Of a DNA stretch of 64,000 nt, positions 30,406 to 37,711 are shown in pieces. Source of the DNA: Haloferula helveola. Its GTDB lineage: Bacteria > Verrucomicrobiota > Verrucomicrobiia > Verrucomicrobiales > Akkermansiaceae. Location of the stretch: the NCBI RefSeq assembly GCF_037076345.1, contig NZ_AP024702.1, forward strand, positions 558,001-622,000, written 5' to 3'. The number at the start of each line of letters is the position of its first letter. Positions within the stretch are counted from its first letter, which is position 1. The notes below the pieces were generated by a model. The model saw only the letters and a list, made by a program, of their open reading frames with translations. It was not told where the DNA came from and ran no database searches. A program made the translations under genes and the position numbers.

Positions 30406-32184
30406 TCAATCCTCGGATCGCCGCAATTCGATCCATCGCACCTCGGCCACGGAATCGCCCGGCACCTCGATCGCCTTCAACCGGAGTGTGCCTTCGCCCT
30501 CTGGCAGATCAATCTCACCCAACCGCATCGGCTTGAAATCCTTCACGAACGACTCCGACCCACCGCGATCGCTGCGGTCGCTTTCCATGCCATACAGGGG
30601 CGGGTCATGGGCCTCGGTGATGGTGGCATGCAGTTTGGCATCGCCCAGCGAGAGCTCGATCGACGAACCGACGTCGGACTCCGGGCAGGTGTAGTGTAGG
30701 ATCGCTTCGTATCGACCGGCTGAGCCCACCTTGACGTGCCACTCGATCGAGTCGGACGGCTTGGTCCAGTGGGTGAAAAAGGAGCAGTTCGGAGCCCGCC
30801 CGCTACGCTTCACGCCTCCTTTCGGAACTCCGTCGCGCGCCGGAAGCCAGGTCACCGGACTGTAACCCACCGTGAAGGGTCGTTGGTCGTTCTTCAGGTT
30901 CGGTGCGACCTCGGCGAGATACTTTGTGGCGAAATCCCGCATCCTCTTCCCCTCATCCGGATACTCCGCCGTCAGGTCCTTCTTCTGTCCAGGATCCTTC
31001 ATCGGATCATAAAGTCCCCCGCCTTTCACCCAGCGAAACCGCTGGCTCCGCACACTGCATCGGGCCCGCTCTCCACGACCTTGGACCGAGATCAACAGAC
31101 GATCCTGCGGAGTCTCTGCCTTCCCTTCCAACGCTGGCAACAGATTCACACCGTCGAGAGGCTTCTCCGCACCCACCGACACTCCGGCCGCCGCAGCGAG
31201 GGTCGGTAGCAGGTCCACCGCACCGGCGACCGACTTGATTGCAGTGCCCGGCTTGATCCGCTCCGGCCATCGCACCACGCACGGCACCCGCACGCCACCT
31301 TCGTCGACGCTGCCCTTCGTCCCCTTCATCCCGCCATTCCATCTTGGGCCGTTCGGACCGTTGTCGGAGAAGTAGATCACGATCGTATTATCGGCGATGC
31401 CTGACCGCTTGAGACTGTCGAGCACGCGACCGACATTCTCATCGACGTTCTCCACCATCGCCAGCGCGGCGCGGGTGTGCGCTTCGCGACCGGGAAAGCC
31501 ACCGTATTCCATCTCCAGCTTCTTGTCGGCGAACTTGTCGAAGAACCGGTCGGGCACCTGCATCGGCGAGTGCGGCGTGCAGTAGGCGATGTAGCAGAAG
31601 AACGGACCGCCGGTATTCTCCCCCATGAATTTCAAGGCCCGATCGGTGAGGTCGTCGGTGATGTAGCCGGCCGCCTTGAACAGCTCGCCATTCCGCTCGA
31701 GCCACGGATCGAAGTAGTGCCCCCAATGCCCCGAAGTAAACCCTTCGTAGTGCTCGAAGCCACGATCGTTGGGGTGATAGGGCGGTTGGGTTCCGTTGTG
31801 CCATTTCCCAAAGGCCGCCGTCGCGTAGCCCGCTTCCTTGAGCACATCGGCAAGCGTGCGTTCGTCGGGATTCAGCCGTTCGTCACCCGTCGACACGCCC
31901 CGCACGCCCGTGCGCGAAAAGAACCGGCCCGTGAGGAATTCGGCCCGCGTCGGGGCGCATACGGGCTGAACAAAAAAGCGGTCGAAACTCGCCCCCTGCG
32001 CCGCGAGCGAATCGATGTGCGGAGTGGAGAGGTCCCGATTGCCGTTCATGCTCAGATCCCCCCATCCCTGATCGTCAGCGAGGATGACGATCACGTTCGG
32101 AGGCTTGGCGCTGGCAGCGACGACGAGGAAGAGAGCGAGCAGGAATCGGAACATCGTCCGAGGCATACGCACCGGGGGAGTCAT
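30406..32184 (-). CDS. Exported arylsulfatase-family enzyme with C-terminal accessory domain
   Basis: 592 residues from the ATG at 32184, which shares its A with the DUF2721 stop (TAATG). Starts at 32166 or at the Met before the signal peptide FRFLLALFLVVAASA are also possible. The S1 sulfatase motif CAPTRAEFLTGR places the formylglycine cysteine at residue 76, with the metal-binding Asp37-Asp38 in ILADDQGWGD; the lower active-site part is FGKWHNG and YFSDNGPNGPRWNGG. After the sulfatase core (to about 455) a beta-sandwich-like accessory domain follows (WHVKVGSAGRYEAILHYTCP), seen in related marine sulfatases. Maturation needs a formylglycine-generating enzyme, not in the window. Confidence 0.92.
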   Translation of the reverse strand: MTPPVRMPRTMFRFLLALFLVVAASAKPPNVIVILADDQGWGDLSMNGNRDLSTPHIDSLAAQGASFDRFFVQPVCAPTRAEFLTGRFFSRTGVRGVSTGDERLNPDERTLADVLKEAGYATAAFGKWHNGTQPPYHPNDRGFEHYEGFTSGHWGHYFDPWLERNGELFKAAGYITDDLTDRALKFMGENTGGPFFCYIAYCTPHSPMQVPDRFFDKFADKKLEMEYGGFPGREAHTRAALAMVENVDENVGRVLDSLKRSGIADNTIVIYFSDNGPNGPRWNGGMKGTKGSVDEGGVRVPCVVRWPERIKPGTAIKSVAGAVDLLPTLAAAAGVSVGAEKPLDGVNLLPALEGKAETPQDRLLISVQGRGERARCSVRSQRFRWVKGGGLYDPMKDPGQKKDLTAEYPDEGKRMRDFATKYLAEVAPNLKNDQRPFTVGYSPVTWLPARDGVPKGGVKRSGRAPNCSFFTHWTKPSDSIEWHVKVGSAGRYEAILHYTCPESDVGSSIELSLGDAKLHATITEAHDPPLYGMESDRSDRGGSESFVKDFKPMRLGEIDLPEGEGTLRLKAIEVPGDSVAEVRWIELRRSED

Positions 32185-32579
32185 TACTTCCGATCCTCGA
32201 TCGTCTTGAGCAGGATTCTCAGGGCGCCTCCGGAAATCCAAACCTCGACCATCAGGCACGCCAGCGAACCGCCCATCAGGACCAAGGCGGTGGCGAAACA
32301 GGGCACCGCGATCTTCTGGACCCCGGCGACCACAAGCACCATCGCGGTCACGCAGAGAAACAAGCTGACCGCCCCTAGAAACTGCATCCAACGGATCAGT
32401 ACGAGGCGCTTCCTGAGATTCGAGATCTGGTCCATCAGCGTGTCGTCCCGACGTTCAAGCCAGTCGCGATGCAGTTCACGGATCAACGCTGACAGATGGA
32501 GGAAGCGGTTGGTGAACGACAGGAACAGCAAGCTGATCGCCGGAAAGAGCAGCGCAGGCGTGGAGATCTCAAGCGTCAC
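32184..32579 (-). CDS. DUF2721 family membrane protein
   Basis: 131 residues. The N-terminal pattern TPALLFPAISLLFLSFTNRF followed by LSALIRELH, a basic/acidic cytoplasmic stretch, then two hydrophobic segments (about 66-88 and 92-113), matches DUF2721 proteins, small inner-membrane proteins of unknown function. It is coupled by TAATG to the sulfatase and starts 10 bases after the gene that follows rtcB. Confidence 0.8.
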   Translation of the reverse strand: MTLEISTPALLFPAISLLFLSFTNRFLHLSALIRELHRDWLERRDDTLMDQISNLRKRLVLIRWMQFLGAVSLFLCVTAMVLVVAGVQKIAVPCFATALVLMGGSLACLMVEVWISGGALRILLKTIEDRK

Positions 32580-32589
32580 GCCTCCCGGT

Positions 32590-33351
32590 CTAGCCAGCGA
32601 TGGATTGGACCGCGAGCTTTAGCTCGCTCCGGAACCATACGCGAAAGGCGCGGATGAATCCGCGCCCTTCCAATTCCTCCCTGACTTCCCTCAGGTCCGC
32701 CTCGGCTCTCCGCCGATGCCGGTCGTCTATCTCAAGCCATCTTCGTTCCTCCAGCGCACGCATGAAGACCGCCTCCCCTCCGTGTCGGTCGATCCACCTT
32801 TGGATCTCGGCAAGCCGTGCCTCGGCCTCCGGTTGCACGATGCGCCGGTGGGTGACCATGAACGGTTCGATCCGTGGCACCAGCCACTCGGGATGGCTGA
32901 AGCGGACCACTCCGCCCCATCCGATCGCAATCAACGAGCGGAGATGGCCGCTGCCTTCCACGGGCCGGCGACTGGAGATCTCGAAATACCGGGTCCACCC
33001 CGGAGACTCGCAGCGACGAAGCAACTCACGCGGTTTGAACTTCAGATAGGGAGCCCATCTCATCCGGCCCGTCCATGTGAGCCAGCGCGGAGGACGGAAG
33101 TCGGAAAAGCGGGACCACTGCTCGCACTGAAAAAGGGCCAGAAGGCCTTCGAAGTCATCGAAGTCCTTCCGACCCCGTGCGGTCTCGCTCCACCGGAAGC
33201 TACGCAACCAGCCCCGCTGGTAAGGCTTCTCCAACGGAACCACTTCGGCATCGCGGGTCGCCCTCCACAATTGGCGGCGCTCCCGATGGAGAGCCCGGAC
33301 CTTCTTTCGAAAGCAGTCCTTCTCCACGCGCTTGGCTCGTCGCAGACTCAT
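32590..33351 (-). CDS. Hypothetical protein downstream of rtcB
   Basis: 253 residues from the ATG at 33351, two bases after the rtcB stop; a GTG at 33360 is also possible and would overlap rtcB. Basic and rich in Arg and Trp, no signal peptide or transmembrane segment. Visible blocks are PLEKPYQRGWLRSFRW near residue 45, RPPRWLTWTGRMRWAPYL and IRRHGGEAVF-type helix (IQRWIDRHGGEAVF). No family recognised; tight spacing suggests co-expression with RtcB. Its last ~25 codons are made from two strong palindromes (32612-32627 and 32647-32666), so the C-terminus may derive from a repeat. Confidence 0.6.
   Translation of the reverse strand: MSLRRAKRVEKDCFRKKVRALHRERRQLWRATRDAEVVPLEKPYQRGWLRSFRWSETARGRKDFDDFEGLLALFQCEQWSRFSDFRPPRWLTWTGRMRWAPYLKFKPRELLRRCESPGWTRYFEISSRRPVEGSGHLRSLIAIGWGGVVRFSHPEWLVPRIEPFMVTHRRIVQPEAEARLAEIQRWIDRHGGEAVFMRALEERRWLEIDDRHRRRAEADLREVREELEGRGFIRAFRVWFRSELKLAVQSIAG
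32612..32666. repeat. Two palindromes inside the 3' end of a coding sequence
   Basis: GCGAGCTTTAGCTCGC at 32612-32627 and a 9-bp perfect stem at 32647-32666 lie back to back inside the C-terminal codons of the gene downstream of rtcB. Their form resembles dispersed palindromic repeats found between genes; here they are in frame. Confidence 0.7.
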
Positions 33352-33353
33352 CG

Positions 33354-34880
33354 TCACCACTCGCGCAGGTCCTGGTTCATCCGACGGCGATCCTTGCGGT
33401 GCTGGATCTGGCGCTTCTGTTTCGGCGTCAGAGGCTTTTCCCGATCACGCCAAGAGCGACCGGAATCGCCCGCCATGATGCAGCCAAGCGGACGGATCTC
33501 CGCGACGACTTCGGCCAGGCCGAACTCGCCGATCTGGGCTTTCACCGAGGCGGCGTTCTTGTAGGCACAAGGCGTTTCGCTGAGGTCCGGCTGACCGCAG
33601 AACCAACGGACGTCGATTCCCTCGGTCGAACGCTCGATCTCGGCTCGCTTGGACGCTTCGTCGGGAAACTTCCGCTTCAGAGCCGTGCGCGACATGTTCC
33701 GGCCGGCACCGTGCGGCGCGAACGAGAGGAACTCCTCGCGGTCGCCGCCCAGCACCAGCAGGATCGGCTCGGCCATGTTCAGCGGAATCAACCCGAGCTG
33801 CGGACGTCCGTCGCTGTCCTTCCACGCCGGAGTCGCCCCCTTGCCGTGGAAATACATGTCGCCACGCTGCCACACGAAGTTGTGCTCGTTGCCGACGTCC
33901 GCGACCGACGCCCCGCCGATCCGTTCGAGGAATCGGCGATGGATCGCGCGGTGGTTCGCCTTGGTCCAGAGACCGACGTATTCGAGGGCCTCCCAGTATT
34001 CGCGACCTTCGGGCGACTTTGCATCGATCCACGCCGCGGCAGGCGGGATATGGTTCCCCGCCCGCTCGGTGTGCTTCAGCGCCACCGCCTGGCCGCGCTT
34101 GTAGACGTGCGCGCCGAGCCCTCGCGACCCATGATGGGTCACGAGAACGCGGTAACGCTTTGCCTCGAGCTTCGCTGCCAGTTCGCCGTGCCCGGTCAGC
34201 CGAAGCATTGCGAGCATCGACGGGTCGACATCCACCTCACCGAGATAAGCGAAGTGGTTTCCATCCCCCTGGTCGGCGATGTGTGCATGGGCGCGGTCAC
34301 GCATCCCGGTGAGGAAACGGTTGCTCCACACATCCTCGTCGAGGACCGGGTCGTGGACGAGGTCATCGAGATGACGATGGCCTTGGCCGAAACGCGTCGC
34401 CGTGGTCAGCGCGTCGAGTTCCTTCGCCACCTCACTACGGGCATCGTAGAAGGTCGCGAACATCGAGCAGCAGATGTCGGCCGAATGCGCCGACGGAATG
34501 ATCGCGTTCTCAACCGCGATCGCGCCGCCAACCGGGATCACCGCCTTGCCGGCACCCGCAGGGCAGGCGTCGGGCATGATCGAGCCACGCGCGATGACCG
34601 GCACCTTGAGCAGCTCGTCCATCTTGCGACGGACCGCTTCGACGTTCGACTTCTCGTCGTCGGTCTCCGGCCGGATCGCCTCGGCGACGGGTGCCGCCTT
34701 CTTGCGCATCATCGCCTTCGGCGACGGCTTGCCGAACTCGCGGGCGAGCAGCTTCAGCGCGTACTTCTTGTCCGTGATCCCGCGCTCTTCGAGTTCCGCG
34801 AGCTTCTCGAACATCTCCTTGAAGACCGGTCCCGGCTGGTAGCCGGCGGCAATCAGGTCCTCTTGTGTCAGAATTTTCAT
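33354..34880 (-). CDS. rtcB: RtcB-family RNA ligase, divergent
   Basis: 508 residues. RtcB joins RNA ends with 2',3'-cyclic phosphate to 5'-OH ends, using GTP and Mn2+, in tRNA splicing or RNA repair. Seen here: SAHSADICCSMF (place of the DIGCG metal motif, with a CC pair), HRHLDDLVHD, DQGDGNHFAYLGE, VTHHGSRGLG, AWIDAKSPEG, DVGNEHNFVW and the guanylylation-site region APHGAGRNMSR. The ~80-residue N-terminus ahead of the core is unlike canonical RtcB. It starts one base after the GNAT stop and is followed by an unknown gene. No archease or RtcR regulator is seen; context is discussed under the slipin and tRNA-like entries. Confidence 0.93.
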   Translation of the reverse strand: MKILTQEDLIAAGYQPGPVFKEMFEKLAELEERGITDKKYALKLLAREFGKPSPKAMMRKKAAPVAEAIRPETDDEKSNVEAVRRKMDELLKVPVIARGSIMPDACPAGAGKAVIPVGGAIAVENAIIPSAHSADICCSMFATFYDARSEVAKELDALTTATRFGQGHRHLDDLVHDPVLDEDVWSNRFLTGMRDRAHAHIADQGDGNHFAYLGEVDVDPSMLAMLRLTGHGELAAKLEAKRYRVLVTHHGSRGLGAHVYKRGQAVALKHTERAGNHIPPAAAWIDAKSPEGREYWEALEYVGLWTKANHRAIHRRFLERIGGASVADVGNEHNFVWQRGDMYFHGKGATPAWKDSDGRPQLGLIPLNMAEPILLVLGGDREEFLSFAPHGAGRNMSRTALKRKFPDEASKRAEIERSTEGIDVRWFCGQPDLSETPCAYKNAASVKAQIGEFGLAEVVAEIRPLGCIMAGDSGRSWRDREKPLTPKQKRQIQHRKDRRRMNQDLREW

Positions 34881-34881
34881 T

Positions 34882-35463
34882 TCAGGTGGTTCGGGCGTTC
34901 TCGCCCGTAGTTCTTAATTCGATGGCGGCGGCCCGCCACTCGTCATCGGTCAGACCGTAGTTCACTCGGTCGTATAGTTGGTCAAAGCGGGCCGCCCTCA
35001 GCTTCTGGGAGCCTTCGTAATTCATCCCGGCCTTCTGCATCACGCGGCCCGAGGCGGGGTTGTGGGCGAAGTGGTGGGATTCCACCCGCCGCAATCCAAG
35101 TTCCTCGAAGCCGTACCGGATCATCTCCTGCAAGGCCTCGGTCATGTAGCCGCGGCCCCAATGGTCGATGCCTAGCCAGTAGCCGACTTCGGCCCAGAAG
35201 CCATTGGCTTCCGGATGGATCCCGATGACCCCGACGAATTCGCCGCCATCGCGCAACGTGATCGCGAATGTATGGAATCGGCCATCTTCTTGGGCACCAA
35301 GGATGCGCACGAGCCACTCGTCGGCGTGATGGCGTTGGTAGGGCCAAGGCACGACAGCGAGGGTTTCGACGACCCGCCTCTCCTGGAGCAAGCAGGTGAT
35401 CGGCTCCGCGTCGGTGACCTGCATCGGGCGAAGCAGCAGCCGTTCGGTCAGAAAAGTTTTCAT
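34882..35463 (-). CDS. GNAT-family N-acetyltransferase (RimJ-like)
   Basis: 193 residues. The pattern TERLLLRPMQVTDAEPI, GVIGIHPEANGFWAEVGYWLGIDHWGRGYMTEAL (acetyl-CoA loop RGYMTEA) and RRVESHHFAHNPASGRVMQKAGM is typical of the RimJ/RimL group, which acetylates protein N-termini or small amines. One base separates it from rtcB, so it belongs to the rtcB unit. Its target in this context is unknown. Confidence 0.9.
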   Translation of the reverse strand: MKTFLTERLLLRPMQVTDAEPITCLLQERRVVETLAVVPWPYQRHHADEWLVRILGAQEDGRFHTFAITLRDGGEFVGVIGIHPEANGFWAEVGYWLGIDHWGRGYMTEALQEMIRYGFEELGLRRVESHHFAHNPASGRVMQKAGMNYEGSQKLRAARFDQLYDRVNYGLTDDEWRAAAIELRTTGENARTT

Positions 35464-35473
35464 GGTTTGAAAA

Positions 35474-35503
35474 ATGGGGAGGGAAGAGCGCCTCCCTCCC
35501 CGG
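35474..35503 (-). terminator. Rho-independent terminator behind slipin gene
   Basis: On the minus strand a 9-bp stem (35493-35501 with 35476-35484) is followed by ATTTTTC. It lies eight bases after the slipin stop and directly before the GNAT start, so it can partly or fully separate the slipin transcript from the rtcB unit. Confidence 0.75.
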
Positions 35504-35508
35504 GATTG

Positions 35509-36282
35509 TCATTTTTTGAGGAAATCCAGCCACTGCCCGGCGGCTCCGAGAGCGAGGGGCTGGGTGATACCTCCGTCGGCCCGTTCGAGCGTCTGGAGGA
35601 ACTTCAGTTGCAGCAAGGCCGGGTGGGTCTCGAAGACCCTCGCGCCGTTTGCCAGCGTCCGCATTGCGGCCGCTTCGGCACGGGCCTTTTCGAGGCTGAT
35701 CAGCGACTGCTGCCGCACGGTCAGTGCCTCGGTGAAGACCCGACGGATGTCGCCGGAGATCGAGAGATCCTTGACCGCGACGGACGAGACTTCGATCCCG
35801 AGTTCGGCGGACTCCTTGCGGACGCGCTCGGTGAGCGCGTCCGTCAGGGATGCCTTCCGTTCGAGCACCGCTTCCAGGTCGAGCCCTCCGATCCCGTCAC
35901 GCAACGCGAGTTGCGCCGAGATGTAAAGGGCACCAACCGGATGGTCGGAAGCCGACTGGAAGACCACCGGATCGGCGATCCGGTAGCGGACGACTCCGCT
36001 GACCTTCACGCCCGCCTTGTCGGCGGTCATGAATTCCTGGCCTTGGATCGGCATGTCCTTCCAACGGGTGTCGAAAGTCAGGACTTCGTGCCCTGCCCCG
36101 ACCAACCGGTGGCGGCCGGCCTCAAGCTGACGCAGCAGCTTTCCGTAGCGGAACAGCAACGTCGCCTGGTGCTGGTGAACCGTCACGGTCGTGACCAGTT
36201 TCAGCCAGACGTTCCGTGCGATGATTGCGAGAGTGAGCGCAAGCGCGCCCACGACGATGAGAATGGTGGTGAATGGTTCCAT
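35509..36282 (-). CDS. SPFH/band-7 protein of the slipin type
   Basis: 257 residues from the ATG at 36282, which opens a membrane-anchoring helix (FTTILIVVGALALTLAII). The band-7 domain spans about 35-190 (VTVHQHQATLLFRYGK, VKVSGVVRYRIADP, LRDGIGGLDLEAVLERK, ELGIEVSSVAVKDLSIS) followed by a coiled-coil segment (QQSLISLEKARAEAAAMRTLANGARVF). Slipins scaffold membrane microdomains. The placement beside rtcB and tRNA-like RNA genes matches a pattern reported for bacterial RNA-repair loci. The frame runs on upstream but through the structured RNA region. Confidence 0.88.
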   Translation of the reverse strand: MEPFTTILIVVGALALTLAIIARNVWLKLVTTVTVHQHQATLLFRYGKLLRQLEAGRHRLVGAGHEVLTFDTRWKDMPIQGQEFMTADKAGVKVSGVVRYRIADPVVFQSASDHPVGALYISAQLALRDGIGGLDLEAVLERKASLTDALTERVRKESAELGIEVSSVAVKDLSISGDIRRVFTEALTVRQQSLISLEKARAEAAAMRTLANGARVFETHPALLQLKFLQTLERADGGITQPLALGAAGQWLDFLKK

Positions 36283-36301
36283 TGGTTTGTGAATGAGGGT
36301 T

Positions 36302-36432
36302 GGAGGTCCTCCCGCTCCACCGTTTCCGGGCGGGAAGCACCGCGTCACCGGTCGCCGCGGCGATCCGGGAGTGGCGGCCTTCACAAGGCCCGTCCGCGGC
36401 TGCCGCTTGCGGGACCGGAACGGGAGACCTCC
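36302..36432 (-). ncRNA. Structured leader: imperfect inverted repeat between tRNA-like element and slipin
   Basis: Arms 36421-36432 and 36302-36314 are complementary over 12 bp with one bulged base, and a nested pair (36415-36420 with 36324-36329) extends the stem. Inside is a perfect 6-bp hairpin with a CAC/GTG triloop (36376-36390). It directly follows the tRNA-like element on the same strand. It could be the second module of one RNA or a structured slipin 5' leader. No coding potential is evident. Confidence 0.45.
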
Positions 36433-36435
36433 GTG

Positions 36436-36507
36436 TGTTTTGGCGGGAGTCGAACCCGCGACCGTCGAGTTTCAGTCGATGCTCTACCTTCCTGAGCTAC
36501 TGTTGGG
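36436..36507 (-). ncRNA. Degenerate tRNA-like element (Phe-like GAA loop, no acceptor stem)
   Basis: The D arm (GCTC/GAGC with a GG-containing loop), a perfect T arm (GCGGG TTCGACT CCCGC) and an anticodon-type loop CTGAAAC with GAA are clear. The anticodon stem is only four pairs (TCGA/TCGA) and the expected acceptor sequences (CCAACAG and CAAAACA) do not pair; no CCA follows. So it is not a working tRNA. It may be a decayed tRNA-Phe or, more interestingly, a tRNA mimic like the tRNA-like domain of bacterial Y RNAs, which sit near RNA-repair genes. It lies between HNH and slipin. Confidence 0.6.
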
Positions 36508-36585
36508 ATGCGACCTCCTGAGGCGGATGTGCGGAACCGATCCGGGAAAACCCTTCGCGGCCGCTTCGCTTTCGGACGTCGAGAT

Positions 36586-37164
36586 TCATAAGAAATGATT
36601 CCAGTCTTCGATGTTCCAGAAGTTGCGGATTCTCATGGTGGCCGGAACCACCGACGGGATCCGCGGCTCCCGCAGCAACCGCAGTCCGGCTTCTTCGGGG
36701 GTCCGCGCACCCTTGCGCGTATTGATCCGGCGGTCGGCGAGCACGCAGTTCTCCCAGTGGTCGCCGCCACCGCGCGAGCGCGGCACGACATGGTCGATGT
36801 TCGCCTCGCCCGGCGAGAGCTCCCGTCCGGAATACTGGCACCGTCCGCCGTCCCGCTCCCAGATGCCCCGGAACCCGAATACCGGCCGGACCATGGGGAC
36901 GCGATCGAAGCAGTTGAGCACCAGCACCGTCGGGATCCGGACCCGCCGACCGGGTGTTCCGACCGATGCGACACCTTCCGGAACTTCGAGGCCTGTCCAG
37001 TCCTCCCATTCGAGAGGCTGGAACGATCCGTTCGAAATCCAGAGTGCCCGCGCCGTGCCGGCAGCCAGGTGCGTGAAGGCACAGGCCGGGGTCGTCGCGT
37101 CGATCGCCAACCAGTGACGGTTGAGGATCAGTACGGTGATACGATGGAGAACGGGAGTGGTCAT
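36586..37164 (-). CDS. HNH endonuclease between two tRNA(-like) genes
   Basis: 192 residues. The N-terminal VLILNRHWLAIDATTP segment and the HNH core at about residues 109-160 (CQYSGRELSPGEANIDHVVP, then GGGDHWENCVLADRRINTRKG) are those of the common McrA-like HNH family. The first zinc-knuckle position is single (Cys109) rather than CxxC. It starts 15 bases after the CCA end of a tRNA-His gene and ends about 78 bases before the tRNA-like element, all on the minus strand. Substrate (DNA or RNA) cannot be decided; mobile or defence-linked HNH proteins are the alternatives. Confidence 0.88.
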   Translation of the reverse strand: MTTPVLHRITVLILNRHWLAIDATTPACAFTHLAAGTARALWISNGSFQPLEWEDWTGLEVPEGVASVGTPGRRVRIPTVLVLNCFDRVPMVRPVFGFRGIWERDGGRCQYSGRELSPGEANIDHVVPRSRGGGDHWENCVLADRRINTRKGARTPEEAGLRLLREPRIPSVVPATMRIRNFWNIEDWNHFL

Positions 37165-37178
37165 GGCTTAGGAGAAAA

Positions 37179-37253
37179 TGGGGTGACCTGACGGATTCGA
37201 ACCGACGCCGCCGCGCTCACAACGCGGGGTGCTACCGCTACACCAAGGTCAAC
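37179..37253 (-). tRNA. tRNA-His (anticodon GTG) with two mispairs
   Basis: Cloverleaf on the minus strand: acceptor TTGACCT with AGGTCAC, an extra 5' G (37253) opposite C73 as in tRNA-His, an encoded CCA (37179-37181), D arm GTGT/GCAC, anticodon arm CCGCG TTGTGAG CGCGG, and T loop TTCGAAT. Two positions do not pair: 1-72 (T-C) and 50-64 (T-T). It may be a working tRNA-His, a second diverged copy, or a tRNA mimic; its location next to HNH, slipin and RtcB makes the last worth considering. Confidence 0.75.
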
Positions 37254-37462
37254 GTTTTATCTTCCCCCGCCTCGAAGGCATAACTCTTCCGTAATCGTTT
37301 TGATATATCTTCGGTGTCTATCGAACACCTGGATACAAAACGTTGGAGCACGCCTCCGACTCGCGGAGGGAATGGATGTGGGAATGACTGATTCGGTCTC
37401 AGGACCTGTTCATGAAGAGATCGGGATGGGATCCGCGCCCTTTCCCAACGATCTCGGAGCAC

Positions 37463-37492
37463 AAAAAACCCCGCTTCCGTTGGGAAGCAGGG
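37463..37492 (-). terminator. Rho-independent terminator on minus strand
   Basis: Ten-base-pair stem (37483-37492 with 37469-37478, one mismatch), GTTG loop, followed on the minus strand by T6. No recognised gene ends here, so it marks an unassigned transcript from the 37.5-37.7 kb region. Confidence 0.8.
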
Positions 37493-37705
37493 CAGCGAAA
37501 TCGTTGATTTTCAGCTGTCTGGAGCCGCTAGAGCGATCTCCCCCTGCTTCCGGGCATCTTTTCGACCATCGGTCCGGTCCAACCTGCCGGCAGACTCTCG
37601 GATGGCCGCGATCCATGAAGGCACGCACCCGTGAACCCGCCGCAAAGATCGCGGAGATTCGAGTCGGTAATGGGCGCTTGATACAACATGGTTCGGAATT
37701 GGGTT
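37463..37705 (-). ncRNA. Candidate small RNA in the 37254-37829 gap
   Basis: The 576-base gap between tRNA-His and the cardiolipin synthase gene has no convincing protein. On the minus strand a promoter-like pair (TTGACC at 37735-37740, TATCTC at 37712-37717, 17-base spacing) is followed by about 240 bases that end in two hairpins: 37493-37516 (CAGC-GAAATC paired with GATTTC-GCTG, two bulges) and the T6 terminator at 37463-37492. Several short hairpins lie between. It resembles no RNA family I can name. A 72-codon reading frame (37511-37729) exists but its start lies upstream of the likely transcription start. Confidence 0.35.
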
Positions 37706-37711
37706 GGCGGG

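Noticed and set aside
37385..37440. Stretch resembling part of 5S rRNA on the minus strand (GATCCCATCCCGA)
   Set aside because: Only about 17 bases agree; the flanking helices of 5S rRNA are missing.
37500..37705. SRP RNA, tmRNA or 6S RNA in the 37.5-37.7 kb gap
   Set aside because: A CCCGGAAGCAGG piece recalls the SRP loop, but the rest of the SRP domain IV, any tag-peptide frame or a 6S open helix are not found.
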